Positions 20,811-32,400 of a stretch of 64,000 bases of DNA are shown one piece after another. The notes below the pieces were generated by a model that saw nothing but the letters and a program-made list of their open reading frames with translations, was not told the DNA's origin and did not search any database. How positions within the stretch are numbered: position 1 is the first letter of the stretch; each line of letters opens with the position of its first letter. A program made the position numbers and the translations under genes. The stretch comes from Tribonema minus (taxonomy: Eukaryota; Sar; Xanthophyceae; Tribonematales; Tribonemataceae). The stretch spans positions 1,984,001 through 2,048,000 of the forward strand of contig JAFCMP010000112.1 in NCBI GenBank assembly GCA_017506865.1, in the 5' to 3' direction.

Positions 20811-21263
20811 GATGGCCCCCTGCAGCTGCTGAATGCGCTGCTCCTGGCCCAGCTGCGCAGGGTCCGCGTCGGCCGCCGGCGGCGGCGGCGAGGCGCCCGG
20901 CGACGCGCTCGCCTGCGCGGGTGTCGAGGCGGCGGCAGCGTCCGTCGCGGCGGCGCCGGTCGCCGCCGGCGCTGGGGGCTGCGAGGCGGCGGCGCCGGTG
21001 GGCGCACGCTGCGTCGCGGCGGCTGCCGCCGCGGCTGGAGCCGCGGCTACCGCAGGGTCACCGGCCGCTGTGCCAGTGGCGGCAGCTGGCGTGGTGCAGA
21101 TGGCGGGGAGCGTGGTGTGTGCGCGTTGAAGTTGACTATTTCCGGATCTGGAGGGAAAAAAAACCGACTTTTTTTCAGAATCCCGGCACCTTCGCTTGAG
21201 GGACAGCTTTTGCAGGGTCCATCAGCAGCAGCAGATAGCAGTCGAAGCAGCAGCAGCGCGACA

Positions 21264-22460
21264 TGGGGAAGAGCAAGGACTTGACGCCGCGCAAGAAGGC
21301 GGCAATCATCGATAAGCTGGCTCACAAGATGGGTAGTCCAGCCAAAGCGCTTCCACGAGGTGCTTTCAAAGAGTCGCCTTAGAATTTTGCATAGCGAGGA
21401 GGACAGCAATGAGACTTGCAGAAAGGCGGGTACCGTGATCCGTAGCCCTTCTGCAAGGCAGGACACGAGCTCCAAGCGGAAAGGCAAGGCCTCAAACCCA
21501 GCCAGCATCACTGGCGACACCCTAGACCGTGTGCTGGTTGTGTCTGTCGTTGAGCGCACCAGCTACAGGCGGTGGGCACAGATTGCTGGCGTCGCTGAGA
21601 GCTTCCTAAAACGCTGGAGAAAGCAGGTTAAGGCTCGTCGGACGACCAGATACATCAAACCAACGCTGACGGAGCGCCACAAGCTCGCCAGGATGGAGTT
21701 TGCCTACTCCTTCCTCAACAGTCTTCACCACAGACACTTCGCCAACTGCCATTACGACGACATGCTCGACACGGTGCACATCGAAGACAAGTGGTTTTAC
21801 ATATGTGATGACGGTGCCGGCTGCTATCTGCTACCGGATGAGGAGCGCCCAGATGATCCGAAGCTCCAGCACAAGAAGCACATCACTAAGGTGATGTTTC
21901 TGTGCGCAGTTGCCCGACCTCGTGTTCACAGCCACGGTCGGCGTTTTGATGGCAAGATTGGCATGCGGCCCATTGTTGAGCAGGTGCCAGCAGCGCGCAA
22001 GAGCAAAAATAGTGCTGCCGGCACACTCGTCTGCAAGCCTGTCAACGTCACTGCATCAGTCTACGAGCAGGTCATGATCAACAAAGTGCTGCCGGCCATC
22101 AAAGAGAAAATGGGCGACAACACGTGGTGCAGCAGGATGGCGCTGCACCGCACACAGCGGCAGGGGTTGTAAAGCGCATCGAGGCTGCTGCGCTCGGCAA
22201 GATGGCATGAAATTGATAGCGGAGACACAGCCTGCCCAGGCGCCAGATGTCAACTTGTGAGACCTTAGCATTTTCGCTTCATTGCAGTCGCAACAGCAGG
22301 AGGTGTGGACGAAGGATATCAAGAGCCTGATAGCGGCTGTTGAAGGTGTTTGGGCCGCTTATGACTGGCAGACCATTGAGCGGAGCTGGATTACACTCTT
22401 TGGGGTGTACGATAAAATTCTGCAGCACCGGGGGGAAATGACTTTCAGCCACCACACAGC
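21264..22460 (+). mobile_element. Plant-type mariner-like (Tc1/mariner) transposon, decayed
   Basis: The N-terminal part (MGKSKDLTPRKKAAIIDKLA) and a helix-turn-helix-like region lead into the main open frame 21,360-22,172 (270 codons). That frame has VHIEDKWFYI, YLLPDEE, HITKVMFLCAVARPR, FDGKIGMRPIVE and VNVTASVYEQVMINKVLPAI. Further conserved blocks continue downstream in other frames: QQDGAAPH near 22,130, QPAQAPDVN near 22,230 and TIERSWITLFGVYDKIL near 22,375. At least two frameshifts and one stop (TGA after PDVNL) interrupt it. The first catalytic site, usually HIDEKWF, reads HIEDKWF here (GAA GAC), an inverted Asp-Glu pair. Terminal inverted repeats were not found. Confidence 0.8.
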
Positions 22461-23303
22461 GGTGTATGCACGATGCAAAGGAGGGATGCGGTGCCACTGC
22501 ACATGCCGGCAGATACGAAGGCGGTGCGTCCCGCTACCCCGTTTCTCGCAAAGGCTGGTGTATTGGAGGAGTAGGTCGCAGGTGCGGGCGAGGGCAACAA
22601 TGCATCAGAGCTTATGTGGGGTGGCTGCTGCTGGTGCTGCTGTATGCTTTCATGCTTGCTGGTGCTGTCGCATGATAGTCTCATATCGATGCTGAAGACA
22701 CATACTAAGTATGCTGTTTGTATGATCATGTGTGCGCAGAACGGCTCAAAAACATCAGTTGTGGCTCGTTTTTGTCAAGAAGATGAACAGTTTGATGGAG
22801 TTGAAGTTTCTGTTGAACTACAGTTGAGGTTGAAGTCCACACCTGCTGAGGGGTGCTCTTTCATCTCTCGTACAAGTGTTGGCAGTTTGGTGCGCATCCT
22901 GATGGGCAAAGTTCTGTGACTAATAAACTGAGCCGGAGTAGTACGTCATTTTTAGCGGCGTAATGGCAGGCACACAAGATTAAGAAGTCACCAATCCCCT
23001 TCTGTGACAGGAAGTTGCACTTGGATGGCAAGCGGCTGCTTTGCACTTGCCTCGGGCGCCGGTTACTCTCCCGCTGTCTGCGTTGCATGTCGAAATGGGA
23101 CACAATAACGGCTGACTTTTATAGGATCCTGAGGCTGCCCACAACCCCTTTGCTTTGGCCAAAGGCCAGGGGGCAGTTTGCCAAAGCGTTTTGCACAGGT
23201 GTTCCGCAACATTTTCCAGGGAGGTTTTTTGGGGCCAAGAGGAAAAACTATCGTTTCTGCACAGCTTGTGATAGTGCAGACTCGGCAATCATTATGGCCA
23301 TAC
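22461..23303. other. No gene resolved; should contain the 3' end of the KAP gene or mark its loss
   Basis: Open frames at 22,614-22,919 and 23,015-23,320 on + are unremarkable; the latter includes a Cys-rich stretch (CTCLGRRLLSRCLRC). The exon that should follow 23,304 on the minus strand was not identified. Reading through the donor gives a short tail ending in ...SQAVQKR and a stop near 23,248, which may be an alternative end. Confidence 0.35.
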
Positions 23304-23439
23304 CTGATGCCAGGAGCTGACCCCGCTTTTCAAACGGCGTGGTCAGATGTGTAACCAGCATATGCAATGCCGGTGTGCCACTGGGCGGGATGCAGAACGG
23401 CAGCTGGATGATCTTGTCCAGGTACTCCAGGCCGGACAC
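23304..23439 (-). CDS. KAP NTPase exon with EYLDKIIQLP block
   Basis: Acceptor GCCAAACAG and donor CATCAG|GTATGG; 136 bp, ending in phase 1. It reads VSGLEYLDKIIQLPFCIPP, which follows the Walker B exon in KAP proteins (g.eYl.KIiQlPf.lP). This is the last exon I can assign; downstream DNA is occupied by the mariner and LINE insertions. Confidence 0.85.
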
Positions 23440-26400
23440 CTGTTTGGCAGGTCGCAAATTATTTTTTTACATGAGGTTTTCACATTTCTAGGGTTGACAG
23501 CATCGAATTGATCCTACAATAGCTTGTATATGGAGTTTCATGTGCACACCTCGAGCAAGAAGAAGCATGCCATGACTGTGCACACATCGTCAGGATGCGC
23601 AGTTGGCCCATATTATCGGATGCAAGAGCATTCCAGGCAAGAAATACACATACTACCATGTGTCGTAGCACGCGTGCATCGCACATGTCGCCGCCTCCTC
23701 TCCATTGTCTCCAAAAGTCACTAGTGCAACTGATCACAAGACCAGCTGGCAGAGTGCACCAGCACCAATGCTGCAGTCAGTGTCAAGCATGGCCGACACA
23801 ATGCACTCAGTTTGACTGTCTGCTTACATCGTATGGTAGCCATTGTTGCACTTTGAGTGTGTCACAGTGTGTCATTGGTGCAGTGTCAACATGCCATCAT
23901 AAGGATATGGTTGTTGTTGACAATTGGCAGCGATTATCTGACACAGCGCAGACAAGACTGCGCCATTGGCAACATATGCTTACACACTACAGCAACAGGC
24001 AGGTGAGACACTCTATCTGACTCCAGTATAGTATGATTATCAGCTGCTGCTACTCTTGAGTGGGCACGTGGCAGGACACCAACCTGAACTCCAATGGCAG
24101 GTGTTGAGCTTTTAATCATCAAATTATGCGACATCATGACAGCACTTAGCAAACATTTGCGATCGCTGCGCAACTGGTGACTGCACTTGCTTGGGGCACT
24201 GCCAGGCTCTGCTGCGGCTGGTGCTGCAACAGCGCAACGGTTCAGAGCACGAGCACTGCCCAGATCTCCATGACGTCGACCACATGTCCACAGCAGGTGC
24301 ACTGTCGCCAGCCCCTGTGTCGAGCAGACACTCCGCGGTAGTAGCAATGATGACCGAGATTTGCACATCAAATGACGCTGTGCTTTTACGAATCCAAGGT
24401 CGCTGAAAACCACAACGATCAGCACTCCCAGCAGCGCTTGCTCCCTTGCAGGGCCTGCATCCAGGCACGAGCAGGCAACCAACAGCGACAGGCTCTGGAC
24501 GCCTTGTGGGGCGGCCTCGTGAGGCAGCTTCTGTAGCTACAATGGAGCGCAGGAAGGGCAGCTCAACGTTTGGCAGTACGTGGCGCACGACTGAGATGCT
24601 CTTAACATACGAGGCGGTCAGTAGGTGTTCCAACAGAAAGATCGCGTTTCCTTCTGGAAGAAAGAACGGACAAAACATTTGTTTCAATGAGCAATATCTC
24701 CCTGACATTATGCCCAGGTCTCGGCACATCATTCACAATTTCATGAAAGAGTTGGCTTGAAAACAATTTATTTGCGGCCAAGGTGAACCTCCACGCAGCA
24801 GACCAGTTTGGAAAGACTACTTAGCGCTGCTGTGGGGCGCTGGCCCAGCTGCGGCGGGCTACAGCTTCTCACACAAGCTTAAAGCACAACTAAATCTTGC
24901 ACATGCTAGGCACTTCGGCTCATGCGCATTTTAGGCTACAGAGCAGTCATCATGAGAGACACAAAACGTGCCAAAAAGAAGTTACACATCTCTGCCAATC
25001 ACAGTCGATGGGGCAAAGTAAATGTTAAAATGAAAGCTGTACGCCAGTGCGGTTACATACGGTTATCGTGGCACAGACTGTGTAGTGCCTGAGCTGGACA
25101 GACGCCGCCACAGCCTGAGCCGAGCGTAGAAAAACGTGCAAGTCAGCAAAGTCTGGCTGCCAAGCTGAAAACAGGAATGTGTGCTGAAAACAGGAATGTG
25201 TGCTTGCCAAAGCGCAACAGCGGAATAAGCAGATGGCCGCATGACGAGTGATGGTTGTAGACTATCGAGGCCTGGGTTGACACCTCACTGATTCTCGAGC
25301 GTGACCGCACTACTCGGTTTTGCGCCGATGAGTTCACCTAGGATTTGAACTTCAAAGAGCACAGAGCTCGCGTCGTAAAGATCACTCTGCGTCCATTTGA
25401 AACATTAGAGTGGCCAGAGGCATGGTCCAGAGGCATGGTCTTTAATCAGTCTCACGCTACACGCTGGCTCGACTCGTTTGCACACCTAATGCATCGTGTA
25501 ACACGCGTTGGGCTTTAAGGGTTATGCTACGGCGCTTTTGCAAACATTCCTCTAACCAAACACCTGGTGGCGTCAGCAACTTGAGCTGAGTTGGGCCAAT
25601 GCAGGTGTGTGAGATAGTTTTAGGTCGGGTTCGGTCCAACCAAACGAACCCTCAAAGACTCGAAGTTCGTTTGTTCATTCTTCGACCCTTATCCTAAAAT
25701 GTGGGCATACACCGGACCCAAAATCTGCTGGACGAGTGGACTTGAAGTGCAGCATAAAAACTGTGCTTTCAAGTGCACATACTGGTACTGCTGTGATTGT
25801 AGTTTATCATAACGTCTCATCGTATGGTGGCAATTATGCATGCTCTATGGCCGTGATTTGCCGGCCAAGTGCATACTCTGAAGGAGTTTCTCGAAAACAA
25901 TTGAAATTCATTGCGACAGTGAATCCAAAGTAGTTAGTAGCATAATTGAATACTAAAATTCCGCTGCAAGATATTTGATCTTACCTGCTGCGTCACACGC
26001 TCGCCTAACTTGTCCTCCACTGCAGCAATGATGACGCGTGGGTCAATAGCCAGGAATGCCACAATGGGCGCCTTGGGGATTTGCAGCAGCAGATGGACAG
26101 TCTCCAACATGTTAACGATCTTGTCCTTGGAGCAGCGGTCAAGGTCATCGATGGTCACCACCATGCCATAGCCGCCGTCAATGAGCATCTGGAGCATGAC
26201 CTGCAAGTGCGCACAAATTTTGTTGAAACGTGGCGGCGACAGCAACTTTTGCGTCAGCGACCCACGCCCAATGCAGGCAGCAGCAGCAGCTCTCAGATAA
26301 ACTAAGTCAACTGACCTCAAACAGAATGTCAGCACATGATTCGCTTCAATTGTCACAGTGCATTTGGGGTCACTAACAGGTTAATAGTACCAGACCCTAG

Positions 26401-29400
26401 GACGTGGATGAAGCAGCAGTCGCATAACAGAACCGCGGCAGCACAAAACAGTTGGAGTGGAAGTCGGGGTAGCACTTGATGTACAGGGCGCTAAGATAAC
26501 TTTTCCCTCCATTTTGCGCAAATTCAGACCCACCAGCAGCCGCCGCCGTAACAACAGCAGCACACAAGCCCGAGTATGGCCAGCAGCGACGGCGGCGGCA
26601 GCGGCGTCGATGACTGCGAGGATGTAGCGTCGTAATGAATTAAGGGCGGAGAGGGTAGCCACTGGCGCCACTTCTGCTGAGGGCGATATCATGTCAATCA
26701 TGCCCACAACGGCATCGGGCGCCACAATTGTGTAGTCTTAATTTTTGTTTGGGATGTATCTCTCACTCCTGCTCTTTATCTGGTTGTGTCTGGGTTACTC
26801 AATCTGCAACTTATCCTTCTTCAGTCTTTCGCCAGATGTAGCTAGCCATCAACAGACACCGAGCACATGACACCAGACACCGTGGCTGTCGTCCATGAGA
26901 TATTTAGCACAAACACTTGCTCTTAGACAACTCCGTTTCCACACACTTATAGCAGCAGACAGGAATGCCGGCTGACAGTAACGACGCTGTCGTGCAGAAA
27001 ACAAAAAGTCAAAGGGGACCTGCAGACGACAGGAAATCACAGGGGACCTTCGTGACGGCTGTGTCCAGACGACAGACACTTCAGCGCGCTTATCGCCACA
27101 GTGTTGTGCAGATGACAGGATTTGAAGCGTGAAGTCGCGACAGTCTGTTGACAGGATTTGAAAAAGAAGCTGAAATGCTGTTGACCCGCTCGTTTGGCCG
27201 CGACAGAGCAAGTAGGCATGAGGCAACTTAGCTTGATGGTCAGTGACTTTGGGTCTGACTTAAAAGCCTGTGGTGAGGGTAGTGCTTACGCTGCTGCTGC
27301 TGCTGCTACTGACCTACATAAGCCTCAACATTGAAAGGGTGGGGGGGTGCATGCTGCTGCTGCACCACGCTGTGTGTATGCTATACTCCACCACAGGCTG
27401 TTTCTGCTGCTGCTGCTAGTGCTGCTGCTGCTGCCAGTGCGGCTACCGCTGCTGCGGCCTGCTGCACTGCTGCTGCTTAACACGCTTGCAAAAGGGCCAG
27501 ATTGGTGCACAGCAGCGTGGTGGGCCACTGTTGGCACGGCGCTGCTTCAGCAGCTGCTTGGTTAGTGATGCTGACACCCTTTTGTTGGACGACAGTTCCA
27601 CAACAGGACAGGACAGCAGTTGCACAACAGAAAGTTGCAGCCAGCTTGTTGCGACATAGTTGTGCAGATGACAGGAGGATTCTGCTGACCAGGCGACGCC
27701 GTCGTGCAGATGACAGCAATCTTCAGGGGACAATCGCGACCCTGTCGCCTCAGGAGGATTCGGAGACCCCCTGTGAAACTGTCATGTCGCCTAAGCTGTG
27801 CACAAGTGTATTGCGTGGGCTGAGAGAGACGAAGGGGGCTGCTTTCGCTAGCCTACTTTCGCTGCGTCATGTGCTGCTGCTGCTGCTAGTGCTGCTGCTG
27901 CTGCCAGTGCGGCTACCGCTGCTGCGGCCTGCTGCACTGCTGCTGCTTAACACGCTTGCAAAAGGGCCAGATTGGTGCACAGCAGCGTGGTGGGCCACTG
28001 TTGGCACGGTGCTGCTTCAGCAGCTGCTTGGTTAGTGATGCTGACACCCTTTTGTTGGACGACAGTTCCACAACAGGACAGGACAGCAGTTGCACAACAG
28101 AAAGTTGCAGCCAGCTTGTTGCGACATAGTTGTGCAGATGACAGGAGGATTCTGCTGACCAGGCGACGCCGTCGTGCAGATGACAGCAATCTTCAGGGGA
28201 CAATCGCGACCCTGTCGCCTCAGGAGGATTCGGAGACCCCCTGTGAAACTGTCATGTCGCCTAAGCTGTGCACAAGTGTATTGCGTGGGCTGAGGGAGAC
28301 GAAGGGGGCTGCTTTCGCTAGCCTACTTTCGCTGCGTCATGTACAGCATAGCTGCAGTGCTTCCTCACAGCAAGCGATGTCAAGCACTGCTGTTCTGTTA
28401 TGTTTCTTTTCAAAACTGACCGGTTTTCGCCGACATTGTTGCTGATTCTCAGACCGATACTGGACCCGAGCTTCGAATGTTCAACGTCTGACAGAGATGC
28501 ACCTACCGATTTAGCATCAACTTCACCGTGGTGCTTCCCTACCATGTAAGCGGTTGCTACCTGTACAGGCAATAGCATAGCTGCGTGTGGCGCCGGCCAA
28601 AATGCCCCTACAACAGCAGTAGCACCAGCGGAGCCAGCGTTGCTGCAACTAACCACCGGCAGCTCTGCATGCCGCCCAGCCAGGTTTCATTGTTAACTAC
28701 CGCGTTCCCGTTGCAGCAGGAGTGAAAGCAGCAGCACTGCATTGTAGCATTCAAGACTCGTACCAACACACTGAGGCGTTGCGACAAGTTGAAGGATAAG
28801 CATCATTCTAGTTGTGGTGACTGGGTGGTGTCCCAGCTCACAGTGTTGACTCTTCAGGAGTGAGGAACTGCTCCATTGCTCCAGTTACAGCCTAAAGCCT
28901 GCGAATGTTGCCTTGAGAAAGCAGCGGCGCTTGCAACTACTCTCTCCAGATACCAAGTGCCATGGCGCCGGTAAACGTGGCGGTGCAAAAGCAGACAAAA
29001 GCCTTCCTTAAAGCATGTAGATCGGTTTCTGATCATTAGGCGAACACAAGCACAAATGCAGCTGAGCGCTGCTGCCATTCAACTTGAGGTGACTGTTGAC
29101 AAATACGGGCACAACTCTCCAATTGAGCCCTGGCCACCTCAAGGCGTGCTACGTGCTGCCAACACACATCTATCATCCTAATGCACGCTAATGGCGGCCG
29201 CTTCACGACATACGCCCCCATCCATGACGTCATCGACCGTCTGGATCAAATAACAGTGAAGCGTGCAAGGAGCTACTGCAAGCCCGGCCTACCGCAAATA
29301 AGCCATGCAAATCCTCAGCAGATACAGCACGCCTGGCACCACTTTACTGCGCGCCAAGTGTTGTCGATGCGATTGCAACACCTGATTGCGCATCACAAGC

Positions 29401-32400
29401 AGATACTACCCCTCTAGGCGGCGGCTGCGGCTACACGGTGGCGGCGACACCGGCAGCGGCAGAGCAGCACCATATGTTGACGTCATGGTACTGAAATAAC
29501 AGAGGGGAGTACTGCCAGTGTGTGGCTATATGCCTCTAATGCTGCACCCGTCAAAGAGGCTGCACCACTTGCATACGCCCCGGTAATTGCCTACACTAGC
29601 AAACAAACGCACAACTTGCGATGCAAACCAGCACTCCACACTACTGCGCCCCCGCTTGAGGCACTCACGCAACCCCCACACTACTGTGCTCCCGCTTGAG
29701 GCACTCGCGCAACCCCCCACTACACCCCGTGTCATGCACGCCCTGTTATAGGGATATAACCCCTCCCCAACCCCTAAAAAGTCACCATAACGTAGGCGGT
29801 GCCTTAAGGTGCGCGCTGGTAGACGCGACTATGCACCTGCTGGAGAAAACGATACACCTGGCGCCTACTCTCCCCGCGTTTCCTTGAACGTTACAGGAAA
29901 GAGGCTGGAAGTTCGGCTGCGGTCAGTCTCATGGCATACGGCCCGAGTTCCCGCGCGCTACCAACCAGGCTGACGACCCATCCCCCCATGACGCCCCCCC
30001 CCCCAGTCGGCGGCTACGATGGCCACGTCCCCTGTTCCAAGCCGTAGCAGTGCTCAGCAACGTGAGGAGCACCGCACACTCCGCGCGGCGCAGCAGCTCG
30101 CATGCGCGCCCGTCCTGACTCCCGCAGTACGCCCCCAAGCGCTTGGCACTGCTCAGCAACTTGCTTTGCACGACGTAGCTAGGCCATACTATGCAACGCT
30201 AGTCCGCCCAGGCCCGTTAAGTTGACAGCGCTCAGCAGCTCGCATGAGTGCGTCCCAAATAGCTTAATCCCCAATCCGCCTCCGGGCCTGGGGCAGCGCT
30301 CAGCGACTGATTGAGGCTGCCCTTGCCTTGGCAGTGCTCAGCAACTCGCTGGAGCACGCACTGCGCCGTGTGGTAACTCACTCACACTTGCGCTAGGCCA
30401 ATAGCTGAAGTTGAAGCGCCCTTGCTGAAGTTGAGCTGGTGGTTGAAGTTGAAAGGTGCTTCGCTTGAAAATCTCGTCACCGGTAGATGCGCATGTAGAA
30501 CGCCCGCCGCTGCGCGCCAAGACGGAGTTGAATATCTCGTCACCGGTAGATGCGCATGTAGAACGCCCGCCGCTGCGCGCCAAGACTCCGTCTTCACCTC
30601 ATATGACACTCCTCCTGAAACATGCGGCACGCAAGGCGCGGGGTAGGGAACGCTGCCAAACAACAAGACTTGGATATTTCTAATTGACATATACTATGGT
30701 ATTGCAGAACCGAACCGCTGGTGCTGTTGCAAGGGGCTGCCAGAAACTGCCAGTGCGCTCGCCAAGGAACGGTGACGAATGATGCAGTGTATAGATGAGA
30801 CGTGCCAGATGCTTGTCGCCTTTAGTCGCATGACCTTTATAGCGGTTTGCAAATGAGGGCAGCTGAGCCGTCAACTCATCCGGCTCTGCTGCATCAATCG
30901 GGCATATGAATTCCACCGTGCCATTGGAAGCAATGTGTACCACATAGCCATCACAACTATCATCAGAGCCATCTACCCATGCAGCCAATGAAACTCTTAT
31001 GATGTCACCTTTAGCATATGGGCATTTTTCACGTGGTGCTGGTGCTGCAGCCGCTGATGGCCTGTCAGCCGGGTCACGGGGCACATGCTGTTGATCACGC
31101 GTAGGCAAGTGTACATCTGGTGGAGGCGGCACCGCTACTTCAAGTTGTCGCTCAGTAGCCAGCTTCAGCCTACTACAGTGGATGTACTTCAACATGACTT
31201 GCCCTGCATGCGTCGCCCGCAAAACATATGTGTCTAGCCCAGGTATTCGCCTTTCTACTACAAATGGACCCAACCAGCGTTCTGCTTTCAATTTCTTACT
31301 CAGCCCCTTACGAACGGGCGGATAGTGTACAAGAACATGATCTCCAGGTTCAAAGCGACGAGCAAACCCTTTCTCCTGCGCTGCCGCCGCCCGTAGCCTC
31401 TCCTCCTGCTCTTGTAGTGACACCTGTACCAGCCTGTGTCCTTCCTTGATGAGCTCATGAATTACGTGCAGGTGCTCAGCTGCTGACTTCCACCTGCGCG
31501 ACAGCTCAGGTGCACGAAGATCTCCCAACATTGCCTCGAACGGCAGCAGGGGCTCACGCCCATATAACATGCGAAACGGTGACATGCCATACGTCGTGTT
31601 TGTGCAAGCTCTGTGGTTGAAAAGAGCCATGGGTAAGACTGAGTCCCAATTCTTCTGATTGTCTTCTACCATCATTGCCAGAAGGTTGACAAGCGTGCCG
31701 TTGGTGCGCTCAGTGAGACCATTGCATGCAGGGTGGTAAGGGGATGTGAAGCGCTGCTCAATGCCCACTAACCTAGTTAGCTCTTTCATCAGCAACCCCC
31801 TGAACTCCTTAGCATTGTCACAGAGGAACATTTGAGGGCACCCGTGCCTTGGTATGATCTCACTGACTATGACACGCGCAACAGTGACTGCTGATTTGTC
31901 AGGTATCGCAAAGGCCTCCGGCCACCTAGTCAGGTAATCCGTGAAGACCAAAATGAAAGTGTTGCCCCTGGCAGTCTTGGGCAGCGGTCCCACAATATCG
32001 AAGCCTACCAATTGAAACGCATGCTGTAGATCTACATCTCCAAATCCATGCACACGCACACGCATATCGCGCTTGGACTTGCGCTTTTGGCATGCCAGGC
32101 AAGTCAGCACCCACTTGAAAACATCAGAATACATGCCAGGCCAGAAGTACCTGCGCCTCACTTTGTCATATGTGCGAGCAAAGCCACTGTGACCTCCACC
32201 AATCGCACCATCATGACATTCCTCAAACACGCGCTCTCTTAGTGACTTCGGTACCACTAGCAAGTCTGTGCCTGTCTTGTGGGACCTGCCACCAGCAGCA
32301 AAATGCATTCTCCCATTGCGCATGTAGTAGCCAGCGCGCTCAAATGCGCGAGCATCCTCAACTTCTCTAGGTGAGAGGCCATGTGGGGGACCACCTGCTC

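Larger units (their letters stand above)
15600..21190 (-). mobile_element. GC-rich non-LTR (LINE-like) retrotransposon of the restriction-like-endonuclease group
   Basis: Two minus-strand ORFs separated by 33 bp (ORF1 19,896-20,810 and open further upstream; ORF2 15,690-19,862). The domain order is Ala-rich/coiled-coil ORF1, then zinc fingers, reverse transcriptase, CCHC knuckle and a C-terminal nuclease-like region. No poly-A is seen at the 3' end near 15.6 kb. Base composition is far more GC-rich than the flanks. The exact ends and any target duplication were not determined. ORF2 has no internal stops, so the element may be fairly young. Confidence 0.75.

Noticed and set aside
20038-20832. 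264-codon Ala-rich plus-strand frame
   Set aside because: Antisense of ORF1 low-complexity sequence; GC-rich DNA keeps several frames open.
21047-21559. 170-codon minus-strand frame overlapping the mariner start
   Set aside because: Antisense to recognised mariner coding sequence, with no family motif of its own.
24124-24732. 202-codon minus frame with LLDTGAG, like an aspartic protease
   Set aside because: A single short motif without flanking protease or retroelement sequence; it lies in an intron and could be chance.
27443-28445. CTG-rich ORFs as Leu-rich genes
   Set aside because: They are duplicated frames from the 470 bp repeat and a triplet tract, with no conserved domain.
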